Below are positions 1 to 9,466 of a stretch of 34,833 nucleotides of DNA, in pieces. The DNA is from Tepidiphilus sp. J10 (lineage in GTDB: Bacteria > Pseudomonadota > Gammaproteobacteria > Burkholderiales > Thiobacillaceae): contig CAMDGQ010000039.1 in the NCBI GenBank assembly GCA_945897955.1, forward strand, positions 1 to 34,833, read 5' to 3'. Within the stretch, counting starts at the first letter, position 1. Each line of letters starts with the position of its first letter. The notes under the pieces are model-generated. The model was not told the origin of the DNA and did not search any database. It saw nothing but the letters and a program-made list of their open reading frames with translations. A program made the translations under genes and the position numbers.

Positions 1-93
1 AAAGTCACTTACGATTTCGCCAGATTGATGGAGGGTGCCACGCAGATTCCGTGTTCCGAATTCGGCACGGAAATGATTCGCTGGATGGACTAA
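1..93 (+). CDS. icd: Isocitrate dehydrogenase (NADP), C-terminal fragment
   Basis: The window opens inside a reading frame that encodes 30 residues and ends with TAA at 91-93. The tail ([12 protein letters not shown]..., ending [10 protein letters not shown]) matches the conserved C-terminus of bacterial NADP-dependent isocitrate dehydrogenase, the TCA-cycle enzyme that turns isocitrate into 2-oxoglutarate and CO2 in the cytoplasm. The catalytic part lies outside the window, so only identity, not function, can be judged. An icd gene next to a cold-shock gene and clpSA is common in betaproteobacteria. Its stop codon overlaps the stop of the convergent small gene by two bases. Confidence 0.9.
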   Translation, partial: KVTYDFARLMEGATQIPCSEFGTEMIRWMD

Positions 94-308
94 GGCTTGT
101 CGCTGGCTTGGGGAGGAGGACAGGCCGGAAATTCCGAGCCCCCAAGCCGCCTCAGTAGCGAGATCAATTCGACCGCGATAGGGCCGAGTTCTTCTTTCTG
201 TCGCTCCAGACCCGCGAGCAAATGCATGATCCGACTATCTGGTTCAAACTTGAGCCGAGTCTGAGCAAACTCGCCATCAACTTGAATATATTGATTTTTG
301 ACGTTCAT
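90..308 (-). CDS. Conserved-looking small protein of unknown function (72 aa)
   Basis: I do not recognise the family. The frame is open further upstream, but the ATG at 308 is chosen because AGGAG lies about eight bases before it and an extended -10 box lies about 40 bases before it. The product begins [16 protein letters not shown], is rich in charged residues and predicted helix ([20 protein letters not shown]), and ends in a proline-rich tail (PACPPPQ). It has no signal peptide or membrane segment. It is convergent with icd and lies downstream of the cold-shock gene on the same strand, but its own promoter suggests separate transcription. Confidence 0.6.
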   Translation of the reverse strand: MNVKNQYIQVDGEFAQTRLKFEPDSRIMHLLAGLERQKEELGPIAVELISLLRRLGGSEFPACPPPQASDKP

Positions 309-347
309 CTTGGCTGCTCCTGTGCCAGCGTCTGGACTTGTGAATAA

Positions 348-376
348 TCTATAGCACAAGCGAGGCGTGACACAGG
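348..376 (-). promoter_or_regulatory. Candidate sigma70 promoter for the 72-aa gene
   Basis: Read on the minus strand, TATAGA (348-353) is preceded by TGC, giving an extended -10 element. The -35 position at 17-bp spacing reads CCTGTG (371-376), which is weak. Transcription would start near 341, giving a leader of about 33 bases that carries the AGGAG ribosome-binding site. This is inferred from consensus matching only. Confidence 0.45.
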
Positions 377-431
377 GAACCAAAACAGAACCTCGGCGGA
401 CGGCAATATCCCCATCCACCTGAAAACCGAA

Positions 432-635
432 TTACATCGGCTGGATGTTGGAGGCTTGCTTGCCTTTGGGGCCGTCCACCACATCAAAAGAAACACGCTG
501 ATTTTCTTTCAGGCTTTTAAAACCCTGGGAATTGATCGCGGAAAAATGGGCGAACACATCATCACCACCGCCATCGGGGGTAATGAAGCCGAAGCCTTTA
601 GAGTCGTTGAACCATTTAACAGTGCCTGTGGCCAT
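432..635 (-). CDS. Cold-shock-family RNA chaperone (CspA-like)
   Basis: The 67-aa product is a single cold-shock domain, an OB-fold that binds single-stranded RNA and DNA. The two nucleic-acid-binding motifs are visible: RNP1 as KGFGFI (residues 13-18) and RNP2 as VFAHF (about 27-31). The protein begins [11 protein letters not shown], the usual start of the family, and has the normal length. TAGGAG lies about seven bases before the ATG. The leader upstream is AT-rich, as in cold-inducible csp genes, but cold regulation cannot be shown from sequence. Which csp paralogue it corresponds to is open. Confidence 0.95.
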   Translation of the reverse strand: MATGTVKWFNDSKGFGFITPDGGGDDVFAHFSAINSQGFKSLKENQRVSFDVVDGPKGKQASNIQPM

Positions 636-832
636 TGAAACTACTCCTAAACAAAAACCGACATAACTAAAATAAAAAAATCAGATAAATCGCCTGAACC
701 AAACTCGCCCGATAATGGTCGCGCTTGTTCAAGCGGACGCTTTTTTACTCGCCTAATCCCCCTGTCGTCAATCGGCTTGAAAAAAAACTTTCAATCACCA
801 CAATGACACTGTCCGAGTTTACCGTACCCCCA
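636..832. other. Divergent intergenic region between the csp gene and clpS
   Basis: This spacer must hold the promoters for the csp gene (leftward) and clpSA (rightward). The left half, about 640-690, is strikingly AT-rich. A 14-bp palindrome, CGCTTGTTCAAGCG (722-735), is followed five bases later by a T tract, so it could be a hairpin in the clpS leader, an operator, or a weak terminator. No strong -35/-10 pair stands out. Confidence 0.4.
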
Positions 833-1144
833 ATGGCAGCAAGGCATCAAGAGGATTCAGTAATCCATGCGGAGCGCACCAAAATTGCGCCTCCACCGCT
901 ATATAAGGTATTACTTCTGAACGACGATTACACTCCGATGGAATTCGTCATTCATGTGCTTGAAAGGTTTTTTCAAATGCACCGCGAACAAGCAACGACA
1001 GTCATGCTCAAAGTGCATAATGAAGGCGCAGGTCTGGCCGGGATTTACCCGCATGATGTGGCAGAAACCAAAGTGCATCAGGTAAGAGATTTCGCTCGTA
1101 ACCACCAGCATCCGCTGCAATGCGTGATGGAGGAAAATCAATGA
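833..1144 (+). CDS. clpS: ATP-dependent Clp protease adaptor ClpS
   Basis: ClpS is the N-recognin that hands substrates with bulky N-terminal residues to ClpAP. The conserved core is clear: [20 protein letters not shown], then the AETKV segment and the HPLQCVME tail. With the ATG at 833 the product is 103 aa, matching family length and the usual short disordered N-terminal arm. ATG 803 (113 aa) is possible, and neither start has a good Shine-Dalgarno sequence. The stop overlaps the clpA start as ATGA, so the adaptor and its unfoldase are translationally coupled. Confidence 0.95.
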   Translation: MAARHQEDSVIHAERTKIAPPPLYKVLLLNDDYTPMEFVIHVLERFFQMHREQATTVMLKVHNEGAGLAGIYPHDVAETKVHQVRDFARNHQHPLQCVMEENQ

Positions 1145-3408
1145 TCGCCCAGGAGTTGGAAGTCAGTTTGCACATGGCCTTTATGGAGGCTCGCCAGAAA
1201 CGGCACGAGTTTATTACCGTCGAGCACCTTCTCCTGGCCATGCTGGACAACCCATCGGCTGCCGAAGTGCTGCGTGCCTGTGCAGCGAATGTCGAGGAAT
1301 TACGCAAGAAACTGGCTGATTTCATTGAACGCCATACACCAAGAGTCCCTGGCGAGGCCGATGTGGACACGCAGCCGACCTTGGGCTTCCAGCGCGTGAT
1401 ACAGCGCGCGATATTGCATGTGCAGTCCTCCGGCAAGAAAGAAGTCACCGGCGCCAATGTGCTGGTCGCGATTTTTGGCGAAAAGGATTCGCATGCGTTG
1501 CACTTTCTGACCCAGCAAGGTCTGACCCGACTGGATGTGGTCAACTTCATTTCGCACGGAATCGCAAAAACGCCCCAGGAAGCCGCTCCGAGCGGACGCG
1601 GCGAAGCCAGCAACGAGCAACAGGAAAATGACGAGAAATCCGCCTCGCCGCTGGACGCTTTCACCAGCAATCTCAACCTGCAAGCCCAGGCCGGCAAGAT
1701 TGACCCCCTGATCGGACGCGATCAGGAACTGGAACGTGTCATTCAGACCCTGTGCCGTAGACGCAAGAACAATCCCCTGCTGGTCGGAGAAGCCGGAGTC
1801 GGCAAAACCGCCATCGCGGAAGGTCTGGCGAGACGCATCGTGGAAGGCAGCGTGCCGGATGTGCTGGAAGGCGCGACGGTATTCGCGCTCGACATGGGCG
1901 CTCTGCTTGCCGGTACCAAGTATCGCGGCGACTTCGAACAGCGCCTGAAAGCGGTCATCAAGCAGTTGTCGGCCAATCCAAAGGCGATTCTGTTCATCGA
2001 CGAAATTCATACCGTGATCGGTGCCGGCGCGGCTTCCGGCGGCACGCTGGACGCCTCCAATCTGCTGAAACCTGCTCTTTCATCCGGCCAGCTTCGCTGC
2101 ATTGGCGCAACAACCTACAACGAGTTTCGCGGCATATTCGAGAAGGATCACGCCTTGTCGAGACGCTTCCAGAAAGTCGATGTCAACGAACCTTCCGTAG
2201 CGGAAACCATCGCCATCCTGAAGGGACTGAAATCCCGCTTCGAGTTGCACCACAACGTCAAATACACGCAAGGCGCGCTTTCCACCGCTGCCGAACTTTC
2301 CGCCCGCTATATCAATGACCGGCATCTGCCCGACAAAGCCATTGATGTCATTGATGAAGCCGGCGCCGCACAGCGTATCCAGCCCAAATCTAAGCAGAAG
2401 AAAATCATCACACCCAAGGAAATCGAGGACATCGTCGCCAAGATCGCGCGTGTGCCGGCCAAGACCGTGGCCAATGACGAACGCAATGCCTTGAAGAACC
2501 TCGACCGTGATCTCCGCGCCGTTGTTTTCGGACAGGATCGTGCGATAGACGCGCTGGCATCAGCGATCAAGATGACCCGTTCCGGTCTTGGCAATCCGCA
2601 AAAACCCATCGGTTCCTTCCTGTTTTCCGGCCCGACCGGCGTCGGAAAAACCGAAGTCGCACGGCAACTGGCTTATACCCTTGGCGTCGAATTGGTCCGC
2701 TTCGACATGTCCGAATACATGGAACGCCACGCAGTCTCTCGTCTGATCGGCGCGCCTCCAGGCTATGTCGGTTTCGAGCAGGGCGGACTGCTGACCGAAG
2801 CCATCACCAAAAACCCCTATGCTGTTTTGCTGCTGGACGAAATCGAGAAAGCGCATCCCGACATTTTCAACGTGCTGCTGCAAGTCATGGACCATGGCAC
2901 GCTGACCGACAACAACGGCCGCAAAGCGGACTTCCGCAACGTGATCATCATCATGACCACCAATGCAGGTGCCGAAGCGATGAACAAAACCGGCATCGGT
3001 TTTTCGCTGCCCAAGACTGCCGGTGATGAAATGGTCGAAATCAAGCGTCTGTTCACGCCGGAATTCCGCAACCGTCTCGATGCCACCATCTCATTCTCGG
3101 CGCTGACTGAAGAAATCATCCTGCGCGTGGTCGACAAGTTCCTGATGCAGCTGGAAGAGCAGCTTCACGTCAAGAAAGTGGAGGCGCATTTCACCGAGGC
3201 TTTGCGCAAGTGGCTGGCCCGCAAGGGTTTTGATCCGCTGATGGGCGCGCGCCCCATGGGTCGCCTGATTCAGGACACCATCCGCAAGGCGCTGGCCGAT
3301 GAACTACTGTTCGGCAGGCTTAGCGACGGTGGCGAAATCAGCGTTGACATCGACGAGAACGATGCAGTGACGCTGCACTTCAAGGAAGCCGCACTGGTTC
3401 CCGCCTGA
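1141..3408 (+). CDS. clpA: ATP-dependent Clp protease ATP-binding subunit ClpA
   Basis: This 755-aa AAA+ unfoldase feeds substrates into ClpP. It has the Clp N-domain (about 1-145), which docks ClpS. The first AAA module has Walker A GEAGVGKT (216-223, K222) and Walker B FIDE (D287/E288). The second has Walker A GPTGVGKT (497-504, K503) and Walker B LLLDE (D566/E567). The IGF tripeptide at 619-621 is the ClpP-docking loop, which marks ClpA rather than ClpB; the long middle coiled coil of ClpB is also missing. GGAGG lies seven bases before the ATG inside clpS. Length and motifs are all normal. Confidence 0.98.
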   Translation: MIAQELEVSLHMAFMEARQKRHEFITVEHLLLAMLDNPSAAEVLRACAANVEELRKKLADFIERHTPRVPGEADVDTQPTLGFQRVIQRAILHVQSSGKKEVTGANVLVAIFGEKDSHALHFLTQQGLTRLDVVNFISHGIAKTPQEAAPSGRGEASNEQQENDEKSASPLDAFTSNLNLQAQAGKIDPLIGRDQELERVIQTLCRRRKNNPLLVGEAGVGKTAIAEGLARRIVEGSVPDVLEGATVFALDMGALLAGTKYRGDFEQRLKAVIKQLSANPKAILFIDEIHTVIGAGAASGGTLDASNLLKPALSSGQLRCIGATTYNEFRGIFEKDHALSRRFQKVDVNEPSVAETIAILKGLKSRFELHHNVKYTQGALSTAAELSARYINDRHLPDKAIDVIDEAGAAQRIQPKSKQKKIITPKEIEDIVAKIARVPAKTVANDERNALKNLDRDLRAVVFGQDRAIDALASAIKMTRSGLGNPQKPIGSFLFSGPTGVGKTEVARQLAYTLGVELVRFDMSEYMERHAVSRLIGAPPGYVGFEQGGLLTEAITKNPYAVLLLDEIEKAHPDIFNVLLQVMDHGTLTDNNGRKADFRNVIIIMTTNAGAEAMNKTGIGFSLPKTAGDEMVEIKRLFTPEFRNRLDATISFSALTEEIILRVVDKFLMQLEEQLHVKKVEAHFTEALRKWLARKGFDPLMGARPMGRLIQDTIRKALADELLFGRLSDGGEISVDIDENDAVTLHFKEAALVPA

Positions 3409-3428
3409 TCGCAGAATCAACCTGTAAT

Positions 3429-3456
3429 AAAAAAGGGCGCGGCGCGCCCTTTTTTT
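3429..3456. terminator. Bidirectional intrinsic terminator between clpA and tatD
   Basis: GGGCGCGGCGCGCCC (3435-3449) folds into a GC-rich stem. It is flanked by six A residues (3429-3434) on the left and seven T residues (3450-3456) on the right. It therefore reads as a stem followed by a U tract in either direction. It ends clpSA transcripts and also the long operon that finishes with tatD, whose stop codon touches the T tract. Confidence 0.9.
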
Positions 3457-4226
3457 CAGCCGTCGATCCGGAACAGATCGCGGAAATTCCTGCTTGTCGC
3501 CTCACCCACCTGCTCAAGCGAAATTCCGCGCAAGCCAGCAATTTCTTCTGCGACATGGCGCACATAAGCCGGTTCGTTGCGCTTGCCGCGATGCGGCATA
3601 GGCGCCAGATACGGAGAATCGGTTTCGATCAGCATCCGCTCCAGCGGCACGCGGCAGGCGACGTCCTTCAGATCCTTCGCACTCTTGAAAGTCACGATGC
3701 CGGAAAACGAGATGTAGAAGCCCATCGCCAACGCAGCTTCAGCCACTTCCCAGCTTTCGGTGAAACAGTGCATGACGCCTCCCGCCAGGTGTGCATGCTC
3801 TTCCGCCATGATGGTCAATGTGTCGGCTGCTGCGTTGCGGGTATGGATGATCAGGGGCCTGCCCGCCTGACGCGCGGCACGGATGTGGGTGCGAAACCGT
3901 GTGCGCTGCCAATCGACGGCTTCCCGCGCCATGCGGTAGTAATCCAGGCCGGTCTCGCCGATCGCCACCACCCGCGGATGGCGGGCCAGCGCAACCAGTT
4001 CGTCAACATCGGGTTCGCGGCCTTCGTCATGGTCGGGATGCACGCCGACCGAGGCATAAATATTCGGGTGCGATTCTGCAGCGGCCAGCACACGCGGAAA
4101 GTTTTCCAGGTTCACCGAGACACACAGTGCGGCATCAACCTGTGCCGCCAGCATATTGGTGAGCAATGGCGACAGTCCGGCGTTGAACTCGGGAAAATCA
4201 ATGTGGCAATGGGAGTCGATAAACAT
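3456..4226 (-). CDS. tatD: TatD-family metal-dependent hydrolase / 3'-5' DNase
   Basis: The 256-aa protein is an amidohydrolase-fold TIM barrel. The metal ligands are visible: HCH near the N-terminus (H6, H8), E91 in GETGLDYY, H128 in IIHTRN, H153 in VMHCF, and D203 in IETDSPYLAP. Family members include TatD and YcfH exonucleases acting on DNA ends and RNA, and D-tyrosyl-tRNA-type substrates have been discussed for others, so the exact substrate is open. Its position after holB and pilZ matches E. coli ycfH and the Pseudomonas holB-pilZ-tatD order. It is the last gene of the fab operon. Confidence 0.92.
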   Translation of the reverse strand: MFIDSHCHIDFPEFNAGLSPLLTNMLAAQVDAALCVSVNLENFPRVLAAAESHPNIYASVGVHPDHDEGREPDVDELVALARHPRVVAIGETGLDYYRMAREAVDWQRTRFRTHIRAARQAGRPLIIHTRNAAADTLTIMAEEHAHLAGGVMHCFTESWEVAEAALAMGFYISFSGIVTFKSAKDLKDVACRVPLERMLIETDSPYLAPMPHRGKRNEPAYVRHVAEEIAGLRGISLEQVGEATSRNFRDLFRIDG

Positions 4227-4285
4227 GAAAACAGTCTGGTGAAGTGCCGCGAGGCAGACCGCGCCGGGGCTGGCGCGCTCGCGAG

Positions 4286-4651
4286 TTACATGGTGTGAGT
4301 CTGCCGCGTCGATTTGAGGGCATTGCCCAGAATGCCTTCGATCTTGTGTCTGACTGCGGTCGCGCCTTCGTTGTCGTCGAACTGAACTCCAATGCCTTGC
4401 TGACGATTGCCTTGCGACCCGGCCGGGGTAATCCAGACGACGCGGCCGGAAATCGGCAATTTGTTGGCGTCATCCATCAAGGTCAGCAGCATGTAAACCT
4501 GATCGCCCATCTGATAAGGGCGGTTGGTCGGAATGAACAGGCCACCGCCTTTGATATGCGGCATGTAAGCCGCGAACAAGGCGGTTTTTTCCTTGATCGC
4601 CAAGGAAAGCATGCCCGCCCGTCCCGCTGGCTGTTTTGCACTCTCGCTCAT
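4286..4651 (-). CDS. pilZ: PilZ-domain protein, type IV pilus PilZ subtype
   Basis: The product is 121 aa and is essentially one PilZ domain (LFIPTNRPYQMGDQVYMLL... RVVWITPAG... GIGVQF). The ATG at 4651 is chosen because AGGA stands six bases before it; a longer open frame upstream overlaps holB. The RxxxR and D/NxSxxG signatures needed to bind cyclic di-GMP are absent. That is the known state of the founding Pseudomonas PilZ, which works in type IV pilus biogenesis through protein contacts. Its place 16 bp after holB and before tatD is the same as in Pseudomonas. Pilus function is inferred from family and context. Confidence 0.88.
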   Translation of the reverse strand: MSESAKQPAGRAGMLSLAIKEKTALFAAYMPHIKGGGLFIPTNRPYQMGDQVYMLLTLMDDANKLPISGRVVWITPAGSQGNRQQGIGVQFDDNEGATAVRHKIEGILGNALKSTRQTHTM

Positions 4652-4667
4652 GTTTTTTCCTGGTTGA

Positions 4668-5669
4668 TCACGACTTTGACTGGCGTGAGGCCGACATGGC
4701 CGCGACATATCGAATCAGCCACGATTCTAACAACAAGGCGGCGTTCAACGGATGGCGCAACCAGCGACCTGCTGCGGCCAATTCACGCTCAAGCGCCAGC
4801 AATCCGGCCAAATCGGCCTGACCCGCAAGTTTGGCGGTTACTTCAACACGGTCGGGGAAATAACGCGATGCACCGGCCAGACGCTGCGACAGTGCGTCAT
4901 GCACCCATTTGACCAGCCAGCCCCAGGCTTCAGCCAGGTGTGGCTTGTAGATTTCAGCAACGGCGCAGACATCAAGCAAACTCGGCCGGGCCAGAAGATC
5001 AAGAAACTGCTCGCGGCGTTCAGACCACTCGGCTTCGGCGTAAGCCATTGCGGTCAGCGGTGCGCCGCCGGCTTCGGCCAGGACTGTATCCGCCTGTCCT
5101 ACGCCAACCTGCCGCATCCAGGCCGTCGCCAGTACCGAATCGGGCAAGCCGACCGCGATCTTGCGGCAGCGCGAACGCACCGTCGGCAACAAACGGCCGG
5201 GCTGATGCGAGACGAGGATCAGCAGCACACGCGGTGGCGGTTCCTCCAGGGTTTTCAGCAAGGCATTGGCAGCTGCGGCATTCATGTACTCGGCGGGATG
5301 GATCACTGCGCTTCGCCAGCCGCCACGATGCGCGCTGAGAGAAAGGAAGTCACTGATCTCGCGCACCTGTTCGACCTTGATCTCCTTGCTGGCCTTCTTG
5401 GTGACCTTGCCGGATTCGTCGGTTTCTTCCTCCCTCGGCTCCAGGTAACGATAGTCCGGATGATTGCCTTGCAAAAACCAGTTGCAGGCGTCGCAAACGC
5501 CACAGGCGCCTTCAGCGCCGGGCGCCTCACAAAGCATCCATTGCGCCAGCGCAAGCGCCATATCGCGTTTGCCGACGCCTGCCGGGCCGTGCAGCAGCAA
5601 GGCATGCGGCAAGTGCTCGCGGTCCGCGCTCAACTGTTGAAACAGCGCCCGATTCCACGGATGAATCAC
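4668..5669 (-). CDS. holB: DNA polymerase III subunit delta'
   Basis: This 333-aa protein is the delta' subunit of the clamp loader. It shows a P-loop (GPAGVGKR, K34) with Arg where Thr/Ser is usual, a four-cysteine zinc module (C47, C56, C59, C62), the NALLKTLEEPP segment and the SRC motif (RSRC) that supplies the arginine finger. A lysine/glutamate-rich insert (about 78-94) precedes the conserved VEQVREI. The start is GTG at 5669, which overlaps the tmk stop as GTGA; GGAG lies eight bases upstream. As in E. coli it follows tmk. Confidence 0.96.
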   Translation of the reverse strand: MIHPWNRALFQQLSADREHLPHALLLHGPAGVGKRDMALALAQWMLCEAPGAEGACGVCDACNWFLQGNHPDYRYLEPREEETDESGKVTKKASKEIKVEQVREISDFLSLSAHRGGWRSAVIHPAEYMNAAAANALLKTLEEPPPRVLLILVSHQPGRLLPTVRSRCRKIAVGLPDSVLATAWMRQVGVGQADTVLAEAGGAPLTAMAYAEAEWSERREQFLDLLARPSLLDVCAVAEIYKPHLAEAWGWLVKWVHDALSQRLAGASRYFPDRVEVTAKLAGQADLAGLLALERELAAAGRWLRHPLNAALLLESWLIRYVAAMSASRQSKS

Positions 5670-6265
5670 GCCAGAGACTCCAGCACGGTAGCAAGTTGCC
5701 GGCGCACCTGATCAAGCTCGCAGCTTCCGTCGATGACCCGGATGCGGCCAGGAAACTGTTCGGCGCGACGCAGGTAAGCCGCGCGAACGCGGTTGTGAAA
5801 ATCCGATTTTTCCCGCTCGAAACGATCCGGCGCACGCGTGGTCGCCATCCTCAGGGCGGCAATTTCCGGGGCAAGATCGAACAGCAGAGTGATGTCCGGC
5901 TGTAAATCGGCATGCACCCAGTTTTCCAGTTCCGCCAGTCTGGCCTCCGGCAAGCCGCGCCCACCGCATTGGTAGGCAAAGCTGGCATCGGTAAATCGGT
6001 CCGATATCACCACCTCGCCGTCGGCCAGCGCGGGTCTGATCACTTGTTCGATATGTTCGCGCCGCGCCGCGAACATGATCAGCGCCTCGGTTTCCGCATG
6101 CATGGCTTCGTGCAGCACCAGCTCGCGCAGCTTCTCGCCGACCGGAGTGCCACCCGGCTCCCGCGTCATGCGCACTCGGCGCCCGCGCGCTTTGAACCAC
6201 GTTTCAAGCCAGCCCAGATGGCTGCTCTTGCCGGCGCCATCGACCCCTTCCAACGTGATGAACAT
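5666..6265 (-). CDS. tmk: Thymidylate kinase (dTMP kinase)
   Basis: The 199-aa enzyme phosphorylates dTMP to dTDP with ATP, an essential step for dTTP synthesis. Visible motifs are the P-loop EGVDGAGKSS (residues 6-15), TREPGG, ISDRF (the DR[FYH] motif) and an arginine-containing LID region (DRFEREKSDF). The P-loop carries Gly after Asp rather than Arg, which places it with the E. coli-type (type II) enzymes. It starts two bases after the mltG stop and overlaps holB by four bases, so it lies in a tightly coupled run. Confidence 0.97.
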   Translation of the reverse strand: MFITLEGVDGAGKSSHLGWLETWFKARGRRVRMTREPGGTPVGEKLRELVLHEAMHAETEALIMFAARREHIEQVIRPALADGEVVISDRFTDASFAYQCGGRGLPEARLAELENWVHADLQPDITLLFDLAPEIAALRMATTRAPDRFEREKSDFHNRVRAAYLRRAEQFPGRIRVIDGSCELDQVRRQLATVLESLA

Positions 6266-6267
6266 GA

Positions 6268-7269
6268 TCAGCGTCCTCTCTGATAACGAGCGACCGCCCG
6301 GTTGTGCATATCAAGCGTCTCGGAAAATGCGTGCCGGCCATTGCCCTTGGCGACGAAGTACAAAGCCTTGCTGGCTTCTGGGCGCAATGCCGCTTGAATC
6401 GCCGCCAAGCCGGGCAATGCGATCGGCGTTGGCGGCAATCCGCCTCGGGTATAGGTGTTGTAAGGCGTATCGGCGATCAGGTCATCGCGACGAAGATTGC
6501 CGTCAAACCGGGCGCCAAGGCCGTATATGACCGTAGGATCGGTTTGCAGGCGCATGCCGATGCGCAGCCGATTGAGGAACACGGCGGCAATCAGCGGTCG
6601 CTCCTCGGCGGCGCCGGTTTCCTTCTCGATGATCGACGCCATGATCAGGGCCTCATAGGGTGATCGATAGGGCAAACCGGGCGCACGCGTCGGCCAGCTT
6701 GCTTTCAAATTTTCCTGCATGGCGTGATAAGCGCGCTTGTACAGGGACAACTCCGAGCTACCCCTGTCGAAGAAATAAGTATCCGGAAAGAACAGGCCTT
6801 CCGGATGCGTTTCGCTGGCGCCAACCGACCGCAGCAGTTCCTCATCACTCATGCCGGCGGTATCGTGCCGGAGCGCCGGATTCGCGGCCATGCTGCGCCG
6901 CATATCGAGAAAGCTCCAGCCTTCGATCAGGACGAGCTTGCCGAGAACGGTATCGCCCTCGGTAATCTTGCGCAGAAGCGCAAGCGGCGTGACGGCCTGC
7001 TCAAGCGCATAGCTGCCGGCCTTGATCTGGCCTGCCTGGCCTTTCAGACGTGCGAGCAGAACAAAGGCCCAGGGCTGGTTCAACACACCGATCTGTTGAA
7101 GATTCTGGCTGGCAGCGGTCAACGTCGCACCGCGATGGATCGAAAAGTCGAGCGGATAGAGCGTGTCCGCCATACGCATCGGCTGATTGGCATACCAGAG
7201 CAGGCCGCCGCCGGAAGTCAGCAAGACCAGCACACCAAGCAACAGCAAACGATAGATCCACCTACGCAT
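6268..7269 (-). CDS. mltG: Endolytic peptidoglycan transglycosylase MltG
   Basis: The 333-aa protein has a single N-terminal membrane anchor (about 5-26) and a periplasmic YceG domain. The catalytic glutamate is E215 in ASIIEKETG, and the downstream LQTDPTVIYG, DTPYNTYTRGGLPPTPI and ALYFV segments are all typical. MltG cuts nascent glycan strands and so sets their length during elongation. The gene sits between pabC and tmk as E. coli yceG does. It overlaps the pabC end by eight bases. Confidence 0.96.
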   Translation of the reverse strand: MRRWIYRLLLLGVLVLLTSGGGLLWYANQPMRMADTLYPLDFSIHRGATLTAASQNLQQIGVLNQPWAFVLLARLKGQAGQIKAGSYALEQAVTPLALLRKITEGDTVLGKLVLIEGWSFLDMRRSMAANPALRHDTAGMSDEELLRSVGASETHPEGLFFPDTYFFDRGSSELSLYKRAYHAMQENLKASWPTRAPGLPYRSPYEALIMASIIEKETGAAEERPLIAAVFLNRLRIGMRLQTDPTVIYGLGARFDGNLRRDDLIADTPYNTYTRGGLPPTPIALPGLAAIQAALRPEASKALYFVAKGNGRHAFSETLDMHNRAVARYQRGR

Positions 7270-8086
7270 CGAGCCATTCCGCCAGGCGTGGGCTGATCAC
7301 CGGATCAAGCCAGTGCTTCGTCTCAAGGCATGCCACTCGGCGCAAACCCGTAACACTGTTGGTCAACATCACTTCATCTGCATCGAACACCGCCTGCAAA
7401 CTCAAATCCGTCTCCTGAACGTCGACACCGTGCGCTTTCGCCAGTCGCATCAAACGGGCGCGGGCCACACCGGCGACACCACAGCGATCGATTCGCGGCG
7501 TCAGCAACTGATCATGCCGCCAGACAAATATATTGCTCATGACGCCGGAGACCACCCGCTCCGCTTGATCCAGCAGCACCCCCTCGTCGAACTCGGTCGA
7601 GTTCCACTCTGCGCGTGCAAGTACATTTTCCAGTCGATTGAGGTGCTTGATGCCGGCCAGTCTCGGCTGCCACCCAAGGCGCAGGGCACAGACCCGCATC
7701 CTGAGGCCAGCCCGGGGCCGGGCCTGAAGCGTCGTTGCATCAAAATACATCAAACGTCGAACTGACCCGGCTGGGGGAAGTTGATAACCGCGCGGACCGC
7801 TACCGCGCGTTACCAGCAACTTCAGCACGCCGTCAGTCAAGCTTGGGGATATGTGTTCAAGATCCGCCAGCCATGTTTCCGGATCAGGCGCGAGCAAGCC
7901 GAGGCGAGCGCAATCCTCGGTCAGTTTGGCAACCTGTTCGTCCCACCAGAGCGGCTTGCCGGCGACAACGCGCAAAGTACGAAAAACCCCGTCGCCGTAG
8001 AGCAGGCCACGATCATGCACCGGCAGGCTGGCCGAGTGCATGCCATCGATCAATACCTCGCATTGCGGCGTCATGGCCAGCGGCAT
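7262..8086 (-). CDS. pabC: 4-amino-4-deoxychorismate lyase
   Basis: This PLP enzyme of fold type IV splits aminodeoxychorismate into p-aminobenzoate and pyruvate for folate synthesis. The Schiff-base lysine is K147 in GIKHLNRLENVLA. The N-terminal DRGLLYGDGVFRT and the GVMSNIF segment, which holds the PLP phosphate, are also present. The start is uncertain: GTG 8089, ATG 8086 and ATG 8074 are in frame. An AGGA about 11-14 bases upstream favours the first two, and ATG 8086 (274 aa) is used. It follows fabF, the classic neighbour. Confidence 0.93.
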   Translation of the reverse strand: MPLAMTPQCEVLIDGMHSASLPVHDRGLLYGDGVFRTLRVVAGKPLWWDEQVAKLTEDCARLGLLAPDPETWLADLEHISPSLTDGVLKLLVTRGSGPRGYQLPPAGSVRRLMYFDATTLQARPRAGLRMRVCALRLGWQPRLAGIKHLNRLENVLARAEWNSTEFDEGVLLDQAERVVSGVMSNIFVWRHDQLLTPRIDRCGVAGVARARLMRLAKAHGVDVQETDLSLQAVFDADEVMLTNSVTGLRRVACLETKHWLDPVISPRLAEWLDA

Positions 8087-8107
8087 CACGCCAGAATCAG
8101 TCCTGCA

Positions 8108-9346
8108 TCAGACCCTGGCAAAGATGACTGTGCCGTTGGTGCCGCCGAATCCGAACGAGTTTGATAGCGCGATAGTGACATTGGCATCACGCGCGGTATT
8201 GGCAACGTAATCGAGATCACAGCCCTCGTCCGGCTCCATCAGGTTGATCGTCGGTGGAACTGCCTGGCGCGCGATGGCCAGGGCCGAGAACACTGCCTCA
8301 ATACCCCCCGCAGCGCCGAGCAGATGGCCGGTCATCGACTTGGTCGAACTGACCATGACCTTGCCGGCATGCTCGCCGAGGGAAAGCTTCACCGCTTTCG
8401 TTTCCGCCAGATCGCCCAGGGGCGTGGAAGTGCCGTGCGCGTTGATGTAGTCAACCTGCCCCGGATTGATGCCGGCATTGCGCATCGCGGCATTCATGCA
8501 ACGCGCGGCACCGGAGCCGTCTTCGATTGGCGCGGTCATGTGGTTGGCGTCCGCACTCTTGCCGTAGCCGATCAGCTCGCAGTAGATGCGTGCGCCACGC
8601 GCCTTGGCGTGTTCGTATTCCTCAAGAACCATGACCCCGGCGCCTTCGCCCATGACGAATCCATCACGGCCCTTGTCCCAGGGACGGCTGGCGGTTGCCG
8701 GATCATCGTTGCGGGTGGAGAGTGCGCGGGCGGAGGAAAACCCGCCAATGGCCAGCGGGCAGATGCAGGATTCGGAACCGCCCGCAATCATCACATCGGC
8801 TTCGCCATATTCGATCATGCGCCCCGCTTCGCCCACCGCGTGCGTGCCCGTGGTACATGCCGTCACCATCGCCACGTTCGGGCCTTGCAGGCCGAACATG
8901 ATCGAAAGATGGCCTGAGATCATGTTGATGATCGTCGCCGGAATGAAAAACGGCGAAATCTTGCGCGGGCCATCGGCAAGATAGGTCTTGTGTGTTTCCT
9001 CGATCATCTGCAAGCCGCCGATACCGGAACCGATATTCACACCGATTCGCTCCCGGTTGGCTTCCGTGACTTCAAGTCCGGAATCCTTCAGTGCGTCGAT
9101 CGCGGCAGCCAAACCAAAGTGGATGAACGTGTCCATCCGACGCGCATCTTTCGGGGTCAGATACTTTGCCAGTTCGAAATTCTTGACTTCGCCTGCAATC
9201 TGGCAGGCAAAGCCGGAAGGATCAAACCGGCTGATTCGGGTGATCCCGCATTGACCAGCCATCAGACTGGCCCAGGCATCATCAACACTGTTACCTACAG
9301 GGGAAATAATACCGAGCCCAGTAACCACGACTCTACGTTTGGACAT
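8108..9346 (-). CDS. fabF: Beta-ketoacyl-ACP synthase II
   Basis: The 412-aa condensing enzyme elongates acyl-ACP with malonyl-ACP, including the temperature-sensitive step from C16:1 to C18:1. The Cys-His-His triad is in place: C164 (VTACTTGTH), H304 ([11 protein letters not shown]) and H341 ([12 protein letters not shown]). The C-terminus FGFGGTNGT is also typical. The ATG at 9346 has GGAG seven bases upstream; the frame runs 18 codons further, but without homology. A 120-bp spacer with two hairpins separates it from acpP. Confidence 0.98.
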   Translation of the reverse strand: MSKRRVVVTGLGIISPVGNSVDDAWASLMAGQCGITRISRFDPSGFACQIAGEVKNFELAKYLTPKDARRMDTFIHFGLAAAIDALKDSGLEVTEANRERIGVNIGSGIGGLQMIEETHKTYLADGPRKISPFFIPATIINMISGHLSIMFGLQGPNVAMVTACTTGTHAVGEAGRMIEYGEADVMIAGGSESCICPLAIGGFSSARALSTRNDDPATASRPWDKGRDGFVMGEGAGVMVLEEYEHAKARGARIYCELIGYGKSADANHMTAPIEDGSGAARCMNAAMRNAGINPGQVDYINAHGTSTPLGDLAETKAVKLSLGEHAGKVMVSSTKSMTGHLLGAAGGIEAVFSALAIARQAVPPTINLMEPDEGCDLDYVANTARDANVTIALSNSFGFGGTNGTVIFARV

Positions 9347-9380
9347 GGGAAACTCCAGGGGAAACGCCCGCTGCTGGCAA

Positions 9381-9455
9381 ACCTGGAATAACCAGGTCAA
9401 TCCAGTCTGTCATGCGGCATACACCACAGAGCGAGGGCAAAGCCCAAGCGCTCTG
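9381..9455 (-). other. Two hairpins in the acpP-fabF spacer
   Basis: ACCTGG-AATAA-CCAGGT (9381-9397) forms a 6-bp stem with a 5-base loop. CAGAGCG (9427-9433) pairs with CGCTCTG (9449-9455) around an inner GGGC/GCCC stem. Neither is followed by a U tract on the minus strand, so they do not look like intrinsic terminators. They could protect the acpP 3' end or reduce read-through into fabF, which would suit the much higher need for AcpP. This role is inference. Confidence 0.45.
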
Positions 9456-9466
9456 CAAGCGGTGAC

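Noticed and set aside
725-832. Longer ClpS from a TTG at 725 or an ATG at 803
   Set aside because: The extra residues do not resemble ClpS, and the TTG lies within the 722-735 palindrome. ATG 803 remains possible.
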